Positions 1-10,157 of a DNA stretch of 64,000 nucleotides are shown here, piece after piece; the first letter of the stretch is position 1, and every line of letters starts with the position of its first letter. The notes below the pieces were generated by a model. It searched no databases. It saw only the letters and a list, made by a program, of their open reading frames with translations, and was not told where the DNA came from. Source of the DNA: Winogradskyella sp. UBA3174 (GTDB lineage Bacteria; Bacteroidota; Bacteroidia; Flavobacteriales; Flavobacteriaceae); contig NZ_DEXW01000064.1 of NCBI RefSeq assembly GCF_002364335.1, positions 32,509 to 96,508 on the forward strand, read 5' to 3'. The translations under genes were made by a program, and so were the position numbers.

Positions 1-109
1 TCACTTTATCAATATCAACAGACTTGAGTAAAAACGATTTAAAATCCGTTTCTTTACTAACTAAATTAGTTAAAATTATAGGCTTATCGCCTACATATAT
101 TGTGTACAT
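1..109 (-). CDS. NUDIX hydrolase, N-terminal fragment (runs off window)
   Basis: Only the first 36 codons lie inside the window; they read MYTIYVGDKPIILTN... from an ATG at 109 and stay open to the window edge. From memory, this opening resembles the N-terminal region of flavobacterial NUDIX hydrolases that sit divergently beside pyrE. The catalytic Nudix box is not in view, so the call rests on that resemblance and on context. It is transcribed away from pyrE, with about 120 bases between the two starts. Confidence 0.55.
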   Translation of the reverse strand, partial: MYTIYVGDKPIILTNLVSKETDFKSFLLKSVDIDKV

Positions 110-219
110 AGATTAGGGTTGATTAAAACTAAGCTAACGTAAAAATATTATTTTTTATGACACAAAATTTAGAATGAAAATTAATTTATCATTAAAAATA
201 AATAACTTCTAAAATTGAT

Positions 220-227
220 TAATTTTG
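220..227 (+). promoter_or_regulatory. -7 promoter element of pyrE (leaderless type)
   Basis: TAATTTTG matches the Bacteroidota -7 consensus TAnnTTTG and ends four bases before the pyrE ATG. Since transcription normally begins a few bases after this element, the mRNA should start at or next to the A of the start codon. I see no clear TTG at the usual -33 distance. Confidence 0.55.
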
Positions 228-231
228 CGAT

Positions 232-876
232 ATGATTTTTAATAAAGATACAGCTAAAAAAACCGCAGAAGTTTTGTTACAAATTAATGCTATAAAACTT
301 CAGCCAACAGAACCATTTGCATGGGCCTCTGGTTGGAAATCACCCATTTACTGTGATAATAGAATTGTACTATCCTACCCTCTTGCAAGAAATTACATTA
401 GAGAAACGATGGCTAAACACATAGAAGCTCACTATGGTAAACCAGATGTTATTGCTGGTGTAGCTACAGGTGCCATTGGTATTGGAGCACTTGTCGCTGA
501 GTATTTAAACCTACCTTTTGTTTATGTAAGGCCTGAAGCAAAGAAGCATGGTCGCCAAAACCAGGTTGAAGGTTACATAGAAAAAGGACAAACTGTAGTA
601 GTTGTAGAAGACTTAATAAGTACTGGCAAGAGCAGTCTTAATGCTGTTATCGCTTTAAATGAAGCCGAAGTTATCGTAAAAGGGATGGTTGCTATTTTCT
701 CTTATGGTTTTGAGGTTGCAGCAAACAATTTTGATGCTGCTAATGTAGAATTGCAAACACTTAGTAACTACGAAAATCTTTTAGAGCAAGCTCTCGATAC
801 TAATTATATAACAGAAAAACAACAAGATATTTTAGCACAATGGAATGCCAACCCCAGTGAATGGAACGCTAATTGA
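232..876 (+). CDS. pyrE: Orotate phosphoribosyltransferase
   Basis: Catalyses orotate + PRPP to orotidine 5'-monophosphate, the fifth step of de novo pyrimidine synthesis, in the cytosol. The 214-residue length is normal for PyrE. The PRPP-binding signature VVVVEDLISTGKSS lies near residues 122-135, and the PyrE-type opening with FAWASGWKSPIYCDNR lies near residues 29-45. The ATG at 232 sits four bases after a -7 element, so this start and a leaderless mRNA are likely. The small SRPBCC gene follows 26 bases later and may be cotranscribed. carA, another pyrimidine gene, is about 11 kb away and not in the same operon. Confidence 0.96.
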   Translation: MIFNKDTAKKTAEVLLQINAIKLQPTEPFAWASGWKSPIYCDNRIVLSYPLARNYIRETMAKHIEAHYGKPDVIAGVATGAIGIGALVAEYLNLPFVYVRPEAKKHGRQNQVEGYIEKGQTVVVVEDLISTGKSSLNAVIALNEAEVIVKGMVAIFSYGFEVAANNFDAANVELQTLSNYENLLEQALDTNYITEKQQDILAQWNANPSEWNAN

Positions 877-902
877 TATACATATCTCAAACAACTACAA
901 TT

Positions 903-1298
903 ATGAATTTAGAATCACCAAAAGTAACTTTAGATAAATCTGCAGAAGAAACATTCAACTTTTTATCTAACGTTAAAAATTTTGAAAACTTAATGCCTGA
1001 AAACACAAGTAAGTTTGAAGTTTTAGAAAATGATAAATTTCTTTTTGCACTAAAAGGGATGCCAGAAATTATCTTGAAGAAAAAAGAAGTAACACCAAAC
1101 AGTAAAATCGTTTTAGGTGCGGCTGGTGGAAAATTAGATTTCTCATTAACAGCAAATATTACAGAAGTTAAACCAACTAAAAGTGAAGTTCAGTTAAGTT
1201 TTGATGGCGAATTTAATGCTATGATGGCAATGATGATTAAAGGTCCAATCACAAAATTTATTGAGACTTTAGCTACTAATATGAAGACTGCAATCTAG
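903..1298 (+). CDS. SRPBCC (START-like) family protein
   Basis: A 131-residue cytosolic protein of the SRPBCC helix-grip fold, a superfamily that binds hydrophobic ligands; the ligand is unknown. It opens with a strand-rich segment (MNLESPKVTLDKSAEETF) followed by a helix (NFLSNVKNFENLMP), and ends in a long C-terminal helix, as expected for the fold. I chose the ATG at 903; an in-frame TTG at 873 overlaps the end of pyrE and adds an unlikely extension. Its stop overlaps that of convergent birA in the palindrome CTAG. The position between pyrE and birA is, from memory, conserved in Flavobacteriaceae, but no functional link is obvious. Confidence 0.8.
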   Translation: MNLESPKVTLDKSAEETFNFLSNVKNFENLMPENTSKFEVLENDKFLFALKGMPEIILKKKEVTPNSKIVLGAAGGKLDFSLTANITEVKPTKSEVQLSFDGEFNAMMAMMIKGPITKFIETLATNMKTAI

Positions 1299-2023
1299 TA
1301 CAACAGAGTTACTTCTTTTAAATCGAAAGTTTTTATAATAGCATCTTCCGTCCAAACCTTTAATTGGCCTGTGTTTGTAACACCTTTAATAATGCCAGAA
1401 AATGTTTCATTATCTGTTTTAAATGTTGAAGGCTTATCTTTTCTAAAAAGCAATGCTTCATATTGAAGTTTTATATCCGTAAATTTCTCTACTTCTAAAA
1501 GACTTAAATAAATCTCTAGCTGCTTCAAGATTTCTGAAAGCACTTCGCCTTTATTAAATAAACGACCTGTTACTAAACTCATAGATGACGCTTTAGGCAA
1601 ATTTTCAAAGTATTTTTGATTTATATTTAATCCAAAACCAATTATAGAACCCTGTAACTTGTTACTTTTAATGACATTTTCTATTAAAATACCGCATAGC
1701 TTTTTGTCTGCTGACAAAATGTCGTTAGGCCATTTTATAGATAATTGAGCAATTTTAAATACGCGCAATGCCTTATAAATTGCAACAGAAACTACCATAC
1801 TTATAAAGAATTGATCTTCAATTTTAAGGTTTGGCAATAGCTTAAACACACTAGCAGTAAGGTTTTTAGAAGTTTCAGCTTGCCATTTTGTGCCCATTTG
1901 CCCTCTCCCACCTGTCTGTTTATCTGCCAATACAACGGTATAATCCTTTGGCAAAATACCAGAAACCATATCTTTTAGATAGGTATTTGTAGAGTCAATG
2001 GCATCAAGTTTGATTATATACAT
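1295..2023 (-). CDS. birA: Biotin--[acetyl-CoA carboxylase] ligase
   Basis: Activates biotin to biotinyl-AMP and transfers it to the carrier lysine of biotin-dependent carboxylases. At 242 residues it is the short, catalytic-only form: the N-terminal helix-turn-helix of bifunctional BirA is absent, so no repressor role is expected. The biotinyl-AMP loop GGRGQMGTKW is near residues 38-47, KWPND is near residue 100, and GFGLNIN is near residue 130. It is convergent with the SRPBCC gene; the two stops share 4 bp. It is divergent from rsfS, with about 90 bases between starts. Confidence 0.94.
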   Translation of the reverse strand: MYIIKLDAIDSTNTYLKDMVSGILPKDYTVVLADKQTGGRGQMGTKWQAETSKNLTASVFKLLPNLKIEDQFFISMVVSVAIYKALRVFKIAQLSIKWPNDILSADKKLCGILIENVIKSNKLQGSIIGFGLNINQKYFENLPKASSMSLVTGRLFNKGEVLSEILKQLEIYLSLLEVEKFTDIKLQYEALLFRKDKPSTFKTDNETFSGIIKGVTNTGQLKVWTEDAIIKTFDLKEVTLLY

Positions 2024-2088
2024 AAATAGAGTGTTTTATTTTATAGTTTTCTTATGACAATAACACCCTACAAGAACTAAAAAAATAA

Positions 2089-2096
2089 TAACTTTG
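2089..2096 (+). promoter_or_regulatory. -7 promoter element of rsfS-ftsH
   Basis: TAACTTTG fits TAnnTTTG and lies 20 bases before the rsfS ATG, giving a short leader. No TTG is found at the -33 distance. Confidence 0.45.
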
Positions 2097-2116
2097 CACA
2101 AATTTAATATAAATTA

Positions 2117-2488
2117 ATGACGAAAGATAAAACCAATGCTGACCAACTCATTACAACTATTATTGGAGGTATAGAAGAGGTTAAAGGTAAAGAAATTATA
2201 ATCTTAGATTTAAGAGAAATCGAAAACACGGTTTGCGATTATTTTATTGTTTGTGAAGGTACTTCTAATACGCAGGTTAACGCAATCGTCAGTTCTGTAC
2301 AAAAAACAGTTAGCAAAACCCTAAGAGATAAGCCTTGGCATGTTGAAGGTAGTGATAATGCTGAATGGGTCTTAATGGATTATGTTAATGTCGTAGTACA
2401 TGTGTTTCAAAAACATATTAGAGAATATTACGATATTGAAAGTCTATGGGGAGACGCTAAAACGACAATAATAGAAACTAGTTACTAA
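2117..2488 (+). CDS. rsfS: Ribosomal silencing factor
   Basis: RsfS binds ribosomal protein L14 on the 50S subunit and blocks subunit joining, lowering translation in starvation. The 123 residues cover the whole family domain; the segment CDYFIVCEGTSNTQVNAI (about residues 41-58) and the later W-H-V-E-G and HVFQKHIREYYDIESLWGDA segments are hallmarks. ftsH follows 18 bases downstream on the same strand, so the two are probably cotranscribed. The start is the first ATG after the -7 element. Confidence 0.93.
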   Translation: MTKDKTNADQLITTIIGGIEEVKGKEIIILDLREIENTVCDYFIVCEGTSNTQVNAIVSSVQKTVSKTLRDKPWHVEGSDNAEWVLMDYVNVVVHVFQKHIREYYDIESLWGDAKTTIIETSY

Positions 2489-2506
2489 AAAGAGAAAACG
2501 CTACTA

Positions 2507-4462
<1,956 letters not shown>

Positions 4463-4483
4463 TTATACAATTATACACCATAT

Positions 4484-4524
4484 AAAAAAACTTAAATTGA
4501 CTAAATGTTAATTTAAGTTTTTTT
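4484..4524 (+). terminator. Intrinsic terminator after ftsH
   Basis: A perfect 15-base inverted repeat (arms 4484-4498 and 4510-4524) with an 11-base loop. The second arm ends in seven T, typical of a Rho-independent terminator. The T-run directly abuts the -7 element of the next gene. Confidence 0.75.
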
Positions 4525-4531
4525 ATATTTG
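4524..4531 (+). promoter_or_regulatory. -7 promoter element of the LUD-cdsA-psd operon
   Basis: TATATTTG fits TAnnTTTG and begins on the last T of the ftsH terminator. A TTG at 4497-4499 is 24 bases upstream, slightly beyond the usual spacing. The gene starts 38 bases downstream. Confidence 0.45.
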
Positions 4532-4569
4532 AGAAAATCACTTTAATTAGTACAAATAGCAACTATTAA

Positions 4570-5178
4570 ATGAGCTTATTTCGTAAACTCTTCGGCAAAA
4601 AATCTGATCAGTCAGAGCAGAGTATACCAAATCAAGATAGAGGCAAATATATGCCAGAAGTAAAGCTACCTGCTGATGAGCGATTCACCATAAACTTTAA
4701 AGCCAACGGAGGTAAGTTTTTATACTGTGAAAACATGGAAGAAGTTAAGGATAGTTTTAATTCTATTCTTAATGAAAACAAATGGCACAATGATAAAACT
4801 TTTCTAATTGATGATCGTCTTTCTGAATTATTTAAAGACTTTAATCTTAAGTGTACTAAAAGAGTTTCCGAAAGTTCTTATTTTTTATCGACTTGCGAAT
4901 ACTTAATTTCAGACGATGGCTCTTTATTAATATCTTCAAATCAAATAGCAGAAAAAAAACTAAGAGAGTTACCAGATCACTTTATTATTTATGCTACAAC
5001 AAGTCAGTTTGTTGAAAGTATTGGAGAAGGCTTAAAAGGAATAAAAGAAAAAAGTAAAGCAAAAATACCTACAAATATCACCACAATAAAGCATTTTAAA
5101 ACAGCTGAAGATAAAGATTTTCTAACCTATGGCAGTAGTGCTAAAAATTTATACCTACTTCTACTAGAAGATTTATAA
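4570..5178 (+). CDS. LUD domain (lactate-utilisation-type) protein
   Basis: A 202-residue soluble protein that I assign to the LUD (LutB/LutC, YkgG) family from its C-terminal half (segment LLISSNQIAEKKLRELPDHF near residues 117-136) and from its recalled position between ftsH and cdsA in Flavobacteriaceae. The first 35 residues are charged and look disordered. The family is linked to lactate oxidation in other bacteria, but there is no lutA/lutB partner here, so the role is unknown. It overlaps cdsA by one base (TAATG), implying translational coupling with the lipid genes. Confidence 0.7.
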   Translation: MSLFRKLFGKKSDQSEQSIPNQDRGKYMPEVKLPADERFTINFKANGGKFLYCENMEEVKDSFNSILNENKWHNDKTFLIDDRLSELFKDFNLKCTKRVSESSYFLSTCEYLISDDGSLLISSNQIAEKKLRELPDHFIIYATTSQFVESIGEGLKGIKEKSKAKIPTNITTIKHFKTAEDKDFLTYGSSAKNLYLLLLEDL

Positions 5179-5999
5179 TGAAAGAACTATCTATAAGAGC
5201 TATTTCTGGCACTATCTATGTTTTATTACTTATAGGCTCTCTATACTACCAAGAAACAGTCTCTATATTACTAGCCGTTTTTGGCATATTAAGCTTGGCT
5301 GAATTTAGCAACCTCATAAAGCTAAAATCACACTTGCAATACGTTATTTTTGTTTTATTATATGGTGGCTTTTGGTACTTGTGTTTAAGAGAAAGTCCAT
5401 TTACTGGTAAAGATGAAACTATACAGGTATTACTTGTAATTACAATTTTTGTTAATCTTATTTTAATAAAAGATTTATTCACAGAAAAGAAAATTCCATT
5501 ATTTGAATCTAAGCCTTTTATAGCAACTACTTTTTATTTGTCTAGTGGTTTTGTGTTTCTACTACTTATTACCAACTATGAAAACTCCTTTAGCCCACTA
5601 CTACTTTTAGGTAGTTTTATTTTGGTTTGGATAAATGATAGTGCTGCATACATTGTGGGTAAAAATTTAGGTAGACAAAAATTATTTCCGAGCATCTCGC
5701 CAAAGAAAACTATAGAAGGTTTTCTTGGTGGTCTTTTTTTTGCTTGCATTTCTAGTTATTTTATTGCAGAGTTTACAGAAACATTAGATTTTACTAGCTG
5801 GCTAATTCTTGCTACTATAGTAAGTGTTTTAGGCACTATAGGTGATCTAATTGAGTCTAAATTTAAGCGCCAAGCAGGTGTTAAAGACAGTGGAGTTATT
5901 ATGCCTGGTCATGGAGGGCTATTAGATCGTTTAGATAGTATTATCTTTACAGCACCATTTATATATTTATTTTTAAGAATAGTAAGTTATGTTTCATAA
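5178..5999 (+). CDS. cdsA: Phosphatidate cytidylyltransferase
   Basis: Makes CDP-diacylglycerol from phosphatidic acid and CTP, the branch point of phospholipid synthesis, in the inner membrane. The 273-residue protein is largely hydrophobic with about seven to eight membrane segments. The CdsA signature is visible near the C-terminus: KRQAGVKDSGVIMPGHGG followed by LLDRLDS (about residues 230-255). It overlaps psd by 11 bases. CdsA, PssA and Psd form one pathway; pssA is not in the window. Confidence 0.95.
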   Translation: MKELSIRAISGTIYVLLLIGSLYYQETVSILLAVFGILSLAEFSNLIKLKSHLQYVIFVLLYGGFWYLCLRESPFTGKDETIQVLLVITIFVNLILIKDLFTEKKIPLFESKPFIATTFYLSSGFVFLLLITNYENSFSPLLLLGSFILVWINDSAAYIVGKNLGRQKLFPSISPKKTIEGFLGGLFFACISSYFIAEFTETLDFTSWLILATIVSVLGTIGDLIESKFKRQAGVKDSGVIMPGHGGLLDRLDSIIFTAPFIYLFLRIVSYVS

Positions 6000-6642
6000 A
6001 GAAGGTCACAAAATTATATTTATAACACTCGTATTCGTTGTTGGTTCATTTTTTTTAGTTGATGAGTTTGTAACCATTGAATGGCTGAGAAAAGGAATAA
6101 TGATAGCAATTCTTGCATTCTTTATTCTAATCTTGCAATTTTTTAGAAATCCTAAACGTAATACTCATGCTAATGGTAAACAAGCCTTATCGCCTGTTGA
6201 TGGGAAAGTTGTTGTTATAGAAGAGGTTTTAGAAAACGAAGTTTTTAAAGACAAACGTATTCAGGTTTCTGTATTTATGTCGCCAATTAACGTGCATGTA
6301 ACCCGCTACCCTATTAGTGGTAATATTAGTTACAGTAAATACCATCCAGGGAAATATTTAGTAGCTTGGCACCCAAAGGCAAGTGAAGAAAACGAGCGCA
6401 CTACAGTTGTTCTAGAAAATGAAGGTTTCGGGAAAGTACTTTACAGACAAATTGCAGGAGCATTAGCTAGGCGTATTGTTAATTACGCAGCTGTAAATAC
6501 TAAAGCTAACCAAGGAACAGATTCTGGCTTTATAAAATTTGGTTCACGAGTAGATTTATTTCTACCTTTAGATGCAGATATTAAAGTAGAATTAAATCAA
6601 AAAGTACGTGGCGGTGAAAGTATTATCGCAGAAATGAAATGA
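5989..6642 (+). CDS. psd: Phosphatidylserine decarboxylase proenzyme
   Basis: Decarboxylates phosphatidylserine to phosphatidylethanolamine using a pyruvoyl group made by self-cleavage. At 217 residues it is the short form. The Gly-Ser self-cleavage site is in GFIKFGSRVDLFLPL (about residues 178-192); the Ser becomes the pyruvoyl of the alpha chain. An N-terminal hydrophobic stretch (about residues 8-45) anchors it in the membrane. Conserved SPVDGKVV and SPINVHVTRYP segments are present. It overlaps both cdsA and the next gene, so it is part of a tight operon. Confidence 0.94.
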   Translation: MFHKEGHKIIFITLVFVVGSFFLVDEFVTIEWLRKGIMIAILAFFILILQFFRNPKRNTHANGKQALSPVDGKVVVIEEVLENEVFKDKRIQVSVFMSPINVHVTRYPISGNISYSKYHPGKYLVAWHPKASEENERTTVVLENEGFGKVLYRQIAGALARRIVNYAAVNTKANQGTDSGFIKFGSRVDLFLPLDADIKVELNQKVRGGESIIAEMK

Positions 6643-6905
6643 GTTCGGAAGAATTAGATATAGAATTTAGAACATCTGTTGCCAGGGTAAATGATCACAC
6701 GGAACCTTTTCCTGCTGACTTTTTATTGCGTCTTTATGCTTACTATAAAAAAGCTACAAATAACTACGGAAGACCTAGTAGTAAAAAGCAAATTATAAAT
6801 GCATTTAAGACCAACGCACTATTTCAAATTAAAGATATTACCGAAGATGAAGCGAAACAAGAATATATAGATCTTGTGAATAATTACTTTTTATATCGTA
6901 AGTAA
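6639..6905 (+). CDS. Acyl-CoA-binding protein
   Basis: An 88-residue four-helix ACBP-fold protein that binds and carries long-chain acyl-CoA in the cytosol. Family landmarks are L-R-L-Y-A-Y-Y-K-K-A-T (about residues 29-39), the YGRPSSKK loop, and the C-terminal YIDLVNNYF helix. The usual KWEAW segment is replaced by NAFKTNALFQIKDI, a divergence I believe is shared by Bacteroidota relatives. It overlaps psd by four bases (ATGA), fitting a role in supplying acyl chains for phospholipids. Confidence 0.88.
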   Translation: MSSEELDIEFRTSVARVNDHTEPFPADFLLRLYAYYKKATNNYGRPSSKKQIINAFKTNALFQIKDITEDEAKQEYIDLVNNYFLYRK

Positions 6906-6910
6906 AGTTC

Positions 6911-7822
6911 TTAATCTCTAATCAAAGGCATAGTAGAACAACGCAACAAACCTTCTTGCTTAGCAATCTCTGAATAAAGCACTTCCTCTACTGTGAAGTC
7001 ATTATTGCGAAGCCAAGTATTTAACCTTGTAAAGTTTTGTTCTGAAATGATAACGTCTTCTGATATGGAAAACACATTACTATTCATGTTATACATTTCT
7101 TCCTTGTTAATTTCAAATATATTTTCTTTTCCAAAAAAGTTCACCAACCATTCGTATTCACTTTCAACTAAAAATCCATTTTTGTGGAGAATTGCTTTAT
7201 CGGTGCCAATAGGTTGAAAACAACAATCTAAATGTAACGCATTGTCTTTTGGATCTGTATTAGATTTTCTAAGCTCAAAGGCTTTAACCGTTTTATCTGG
7301 AAAAAGTTCTTGGATGGCTATTACTGCATCCATATTTGTTCTGGCTGTTATATAATCTGCGTAATCCTCACCTGAATATGTACCAATAAAGACATAGTCA
7401 TTCCATGGCATTACATCACCCCCTTCTACGTGGCATTCTTCTGGTAATACTATAATATCTTTACTATCAATTTGCCCCAAAACGTGTTGGATGGCTTCAT
7501 ACTCACGTTCTCTATCTGGTAGAATATTTGCTTTAATAAGTTTATCTTCAATTACAAAGGCAATATCTCTAGAAAATATCTGATTATAATCGTCTATGGT
7601 TTGAGGTCTATAAACAGTAACGTTATACTTATCAAAAACTTTTGCAACAGCATCCATTTCTTTAATCATATCTTCCTCTAAAGGATAGGTGCCTGCTTTT
7701 ATGTGCTGTATAGATTTAGGGTCATACGCGTCTTCAACCTTAGGAATAGGTCCATTACCTTTAGCAATACCTAAAATCACAGATCTAAGACGCGATGTTT
7801 CGTTTTGTATATTTAACTTCAT
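6911..7822 (-). CDS. Arginine deiminase / amidinotransferase superfamily protein
   Basis: A 303-residue enzyme of the guanidine-modifying superfamily. Catalytic-type residues are visible: CHVEGGD (near residues 126-132), an HLD motif in ALHLDCCFQPIG, and the nucleophile Cys near the C-terminus in LLRCSTMPLIRD. Substrate is unclear; flavobacterial relatives are often labelled glycine amidinotransferase, but arginine or dimethylarginine hydrolysis is equally possible. I chose the ATG at 7822 because an upstream in-frame start at 7846 falls inside the gltA terminator hairpin. It lies downstream of gltA on the same strand but is separated by that terminator. Confidence 0.78.
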   Translation of the reverse strand: MKLNIQNETSRLRSVILGIAKGNGPIPKVEDAYDPKSIQHIKAGTYPLEEDMIKEMDAVAKVFDKYNVTVYRPQTIDDYNQIFSRDIAFVIEDKLIKANILPDREREYEAIQHVLGQIDSKDIIVLPEECHVEGGDVMPWNDYVFIGTYSGEDYADYITARTNMDAVIAIQELFPDKTVKAFELRKSNTDPKDNALHLDCCFQPIGTDKAILHKNGFLVESEYEWLVNFFGKENIFEINKEEMYNMNSNVFSISEDVIISEQNFTRLNTWLRNNDFTVEEVLYSEIAKQEGLLRCSTMPLIRD

Positions 7823-7833
7823 TATTAAAGCAT

Positions 7834-7863
7834 AAAAAAGCTTCATAAATTTTATGAAGCTTT
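7834..7863 (-). terminator. Intrinsic terminator of gltA
   Basis: Arms 7837-7849 and 7851-7863 form a near-perfect 13-base inverted repeat. Read on the minus strand it is followed by six T. It lies 18 bases past the gltA stop. Confidence 0.75.
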
Positions 7864-7881
7864 ATTAATTTGTAATTATAT

Positions 7882-9168
7882 CTAACGATTTTTTATCGTT
7901 TTAAATTCTCTGTAAGTTTCACCAATATATAATTGACGTGGTCTGCCTATTGGTTCTTTTTTTGTGCGCATTTCTTTCCATTGTGCTATCCAACCTGGTA
8001 AACGTCCTAAAGCGAACATCACTGTAAACATTTCTACAGGAATTCCCATAGCTCTGTAAATAATACCTGAATAAAAATCTACATTAGGATATAACTTTCT
8101 GTCTACAAAATAAGAATCTTCTAAAGCTTCTTTTTCTAAGCCTTTTGCAATATCTAAAATAGGATCTTCTACACCTAACTGAGATAATACTTCGTCAGCA
8201 GCTACTTTAATGATTTTTGCTCTTGGGTCAAAGTTTTTATATACTCTGTGCCCAAAGCCCATTAAACGGAAAGGATCTTCTTTATCTTTAGCCTTAGCCA
8301 TATATTTCTTAGTATCACCATCATCTTCTTTAATGGCTTCTAACATTTCTAAAACGGCTTGGTTAGCTCCTCCATGCAATGGTCCCCAAAGTGCAGATAT
8401 ACCAGAGGCCAAAGATACAAATAAACCTGCGTGTGATGAACCAGCTATACGCACTGTAGATGTAGAACAATTCTGCTCATGATCTGCATGTAGAATTAAT
8501 AGCTTATCTAAAGCATTAACTAATATTGGATTTTGTTCATAATCTCCATTTGGACTCTTAAACATCATTTTTAAGACATTTTCCACATATCCTAAACTAT
8601 CATCACCATATTCTAATGGCATACCGTGTTTTTTGCGCATAGTCCATGCTACGAGAACAGGAAATTTACCTAATATCCTAACAATAGCGTTGTACATCTC
8701 TTCTTCAGAATCTACGTCTACTGATGTAGGATTAAAAGCAGTAAGTGCGCTTGTTAAAGAAGATAAAACGCCCATTGGATGAGCAGACTTAGGGAATGCT
8801 TCTAATATCTTTTTTATATCATCATCTACTACAGAATGAGATTTTATATCTGAATGAAATTTATCTAATTCATCTTGTGTTGGTAACTCCCCAAAAATTA
8901 ATAAATAAGCTACTTCTAAAAAATCAGCTTTCTCTGCTAACTCCTCTATAGAATACCCTCTATATCTAAGAATACCCTTTTCACCGTCTAAAAAAGTAAT
9001 TGCACTTTCACAGCTACCAGTATTTTTATAACCAGGATCTATAGTAATAACACCACCAGTGGCACTTCTTAAACTTTTTACATCAATAGCAACTTCATTT
9101 TCTGTGCCAACTATTAGTGGAAATTCATACTTTTTACCATCAATCTCTAGGGTAGCTTTATTTGACAT
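7882..9168 (-). CDS. gltA: Citrate synthase (type II)
   Basis: Condenses oxaloacetate and acetyl-CoA to citrate in the TCA cycle. The 428 residues match the hexameric bacterial type. Motifs visible are LILHADHEQNCST, GPLHGGANQAVLEML and MGFGHRVYKNFDPRA, which carry the active-site histidines, and the C-terminal GRLPGWIAQWKE and RPRQLYIG segments. The start at 9168 (MSNKATLEIDGKKYEF) was preferred over an upstream in-frame extension rich in K and N, because this is the family's usual N-terminus. It has its own terminator, so it appears monocistronic. Confidence 0.97.
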   Translation of the reverse strand: MSNKATLEIDGKKYEFPLIVGTENEVAIDVKSLRSATGGVITIDPGYKNTGSCESAITFLDGEKGILRYRGYSIEELAEKADFLEVAYLLIFGELPTQDELDKFHSDIKSHSVVDDDIKKILEAFPKSAHPMGVLSSLTSALTAFNPTSVDVDSEEEMYNAIVRILGKFPVLVAWTMRKKHGMPLEYGDDSLGYVENVLKMMFKSPNGDYEQNPILVNALDKLLILHADHEQNCSTSTVRIAGSSHAGLFVSLASGISALWGPLHGGANQAVLEMLEAIKEDDGDTKKYMAKAKDKEDPFRLMGFGHRVYKNFDPRAKIIKVAADEVLSQLGVEDPILDIAKGLEKEALEDSYFVDRKLYPNVDFYSGIIYRAMGIPVEMFTVMFALGRLPGWIAQWKEMRTKKEPIGRPRQLYIGETYREFKTIKNR

Positions 9169-9311
9169 TTTCTTATTTTTATTTGTTTTAAGGAATGTAA
9201 ATTTACGAAATATCAATCGATTTCGGTAGTAGGTTTACGACCATTTTAACACTTCTTTGAGCTAACTAACAATTATTAGTTGTTTTAAATTTAGTATTAA
9301 AAAATTGACCC

Positions 9312-9319
9312 TATTTTTG
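9312..9319 (+). promoter_or_regulatory. -7 promoter element of the DUF481 gene
   Basis: TATTTTTG fits TAnnTTTG and lies 25 bases before the ATG at 9345. No TTG is found at the -33 distance. Confidence 0.4.
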
Positions 9320-9344
9320 TGAAATTATTTGACTTTAATATTTT

Positions 9345-10103
9345 ATGAAACTCTTAATTCTCAAGCTAGTTTTGCTTTACTCGGCTTTTCAAATTTGTAA
9401 TTCTCAAATTGTTAATGTAGAATCTTTAAGACGTGCCTCAGATTCCTCAAAATGGACTGGATCTACAGCTTTAGATTTAGGTCTAATTAAAAACACGAAC
9501 TCTATATTTAGAATCACGAATCGAATTAGAGTGCAATACAATACAGAAAACAATCTATTCCTTTTTATTAATGATATCAATTTACAAAAGATTGAAACCA
9601 GTTCTTTTGTAAATAGAGGTATTCAACATCTTAGATATAATAGAAAACTAAAAAAACGGATAAACCTTGAAGCTTTTGCTCAAAGTCAGTATGACGCTAT
9701 ATCTGATATAAAATTTAGAGGTTTATTAGGTATTGGACCTCGATTTAAACTTTCTAAAAACAAAAAATTTAGATATTATTTAGGAACTCTTTTAATGTAC
9801 GAGCATGAAGAAGCTTCAGAAAGTGCAATAGACATATTGAAGGATGTTAGAGGAAGTACCTATTTTTCTTGTAGTTTATATCCCTTGGAAAACCTTTCGA
9901 TTGTGAGTACAACCTATTATCAGCCTTTATTGAAACAATTTTCTGATTTTAGAATTTCTAATGAAACCTCTATTGCGTTTAGGATACTAGAGAATTTAGC
10001 TTTTAAAACAACATTCATTTATAACTTTGATACAAACCCAATAGTTAACATTCCGAAGACCCAATATGAACTGACTAATGGACTTATTTATTCTTTCGAT
10101 TAA
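9345..10103 (+). CDS. DUF481-type outer membrane protein
   Basis: A 252-residue exported protein. A signal peptide is visible (residues 1 to about 20, ending CNSQ). The mature part is rich in alternating beta strands with aromatic residues, as in an outer-membrane beta barrel, and matches the DUF481 pattern (TGSTALDLGLIKNTNS, then LFLFINDINL). Function of the family is unknown. It stands alone, convergent with eno. Confidence 0.72.
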   Translation: MKLLILKLVLLYSAFQICNSQIVNVESLRRASDSSKWTGSTALDLGLIKNTNSIFRITNRIRVQYNTENNLFLFINDINLQKIETSSFVNRGIQHLRYNRKLKKRINLEAFAQSQYDAISDIKFRGLLGIGPRFKLSKNKKFRYYLGTLLMYEHEEASESAIDILKDVRGSTYFSCSLYPLENLSIVSTTYYQPLLKQFSDFRISNETSIAFRILENLAFKTTFIYNFDTNPIVNIPKTQYELTNGLIYSFD

Positions 10104-10108
10104 TTCCA

Positions 10109-10137
10109 TAAAAAAGCCTTTCAAAAATTGAAAGGCT
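10109..10137 (-). terminator. Intrinsic terminator of eno
   Basis: Perfect 10-base arms (10115-10124 and 10128-10137) with a three-base loop. On the minus strand the stem is followed by six T. It sits between convergent eno and the DUF481 gene, 20 bases past the eno stop. Confidence 0.8.
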
Positions 10138-10157
10138 CTAAATATATTTTGGTTCAA

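Noticed and set aside
873..902. Longer TTG start for the SRPBCC gene
   Set aside because: It overlaps pyrE and adds ten residues that do not fit the family start; the ATG at 903 is better.
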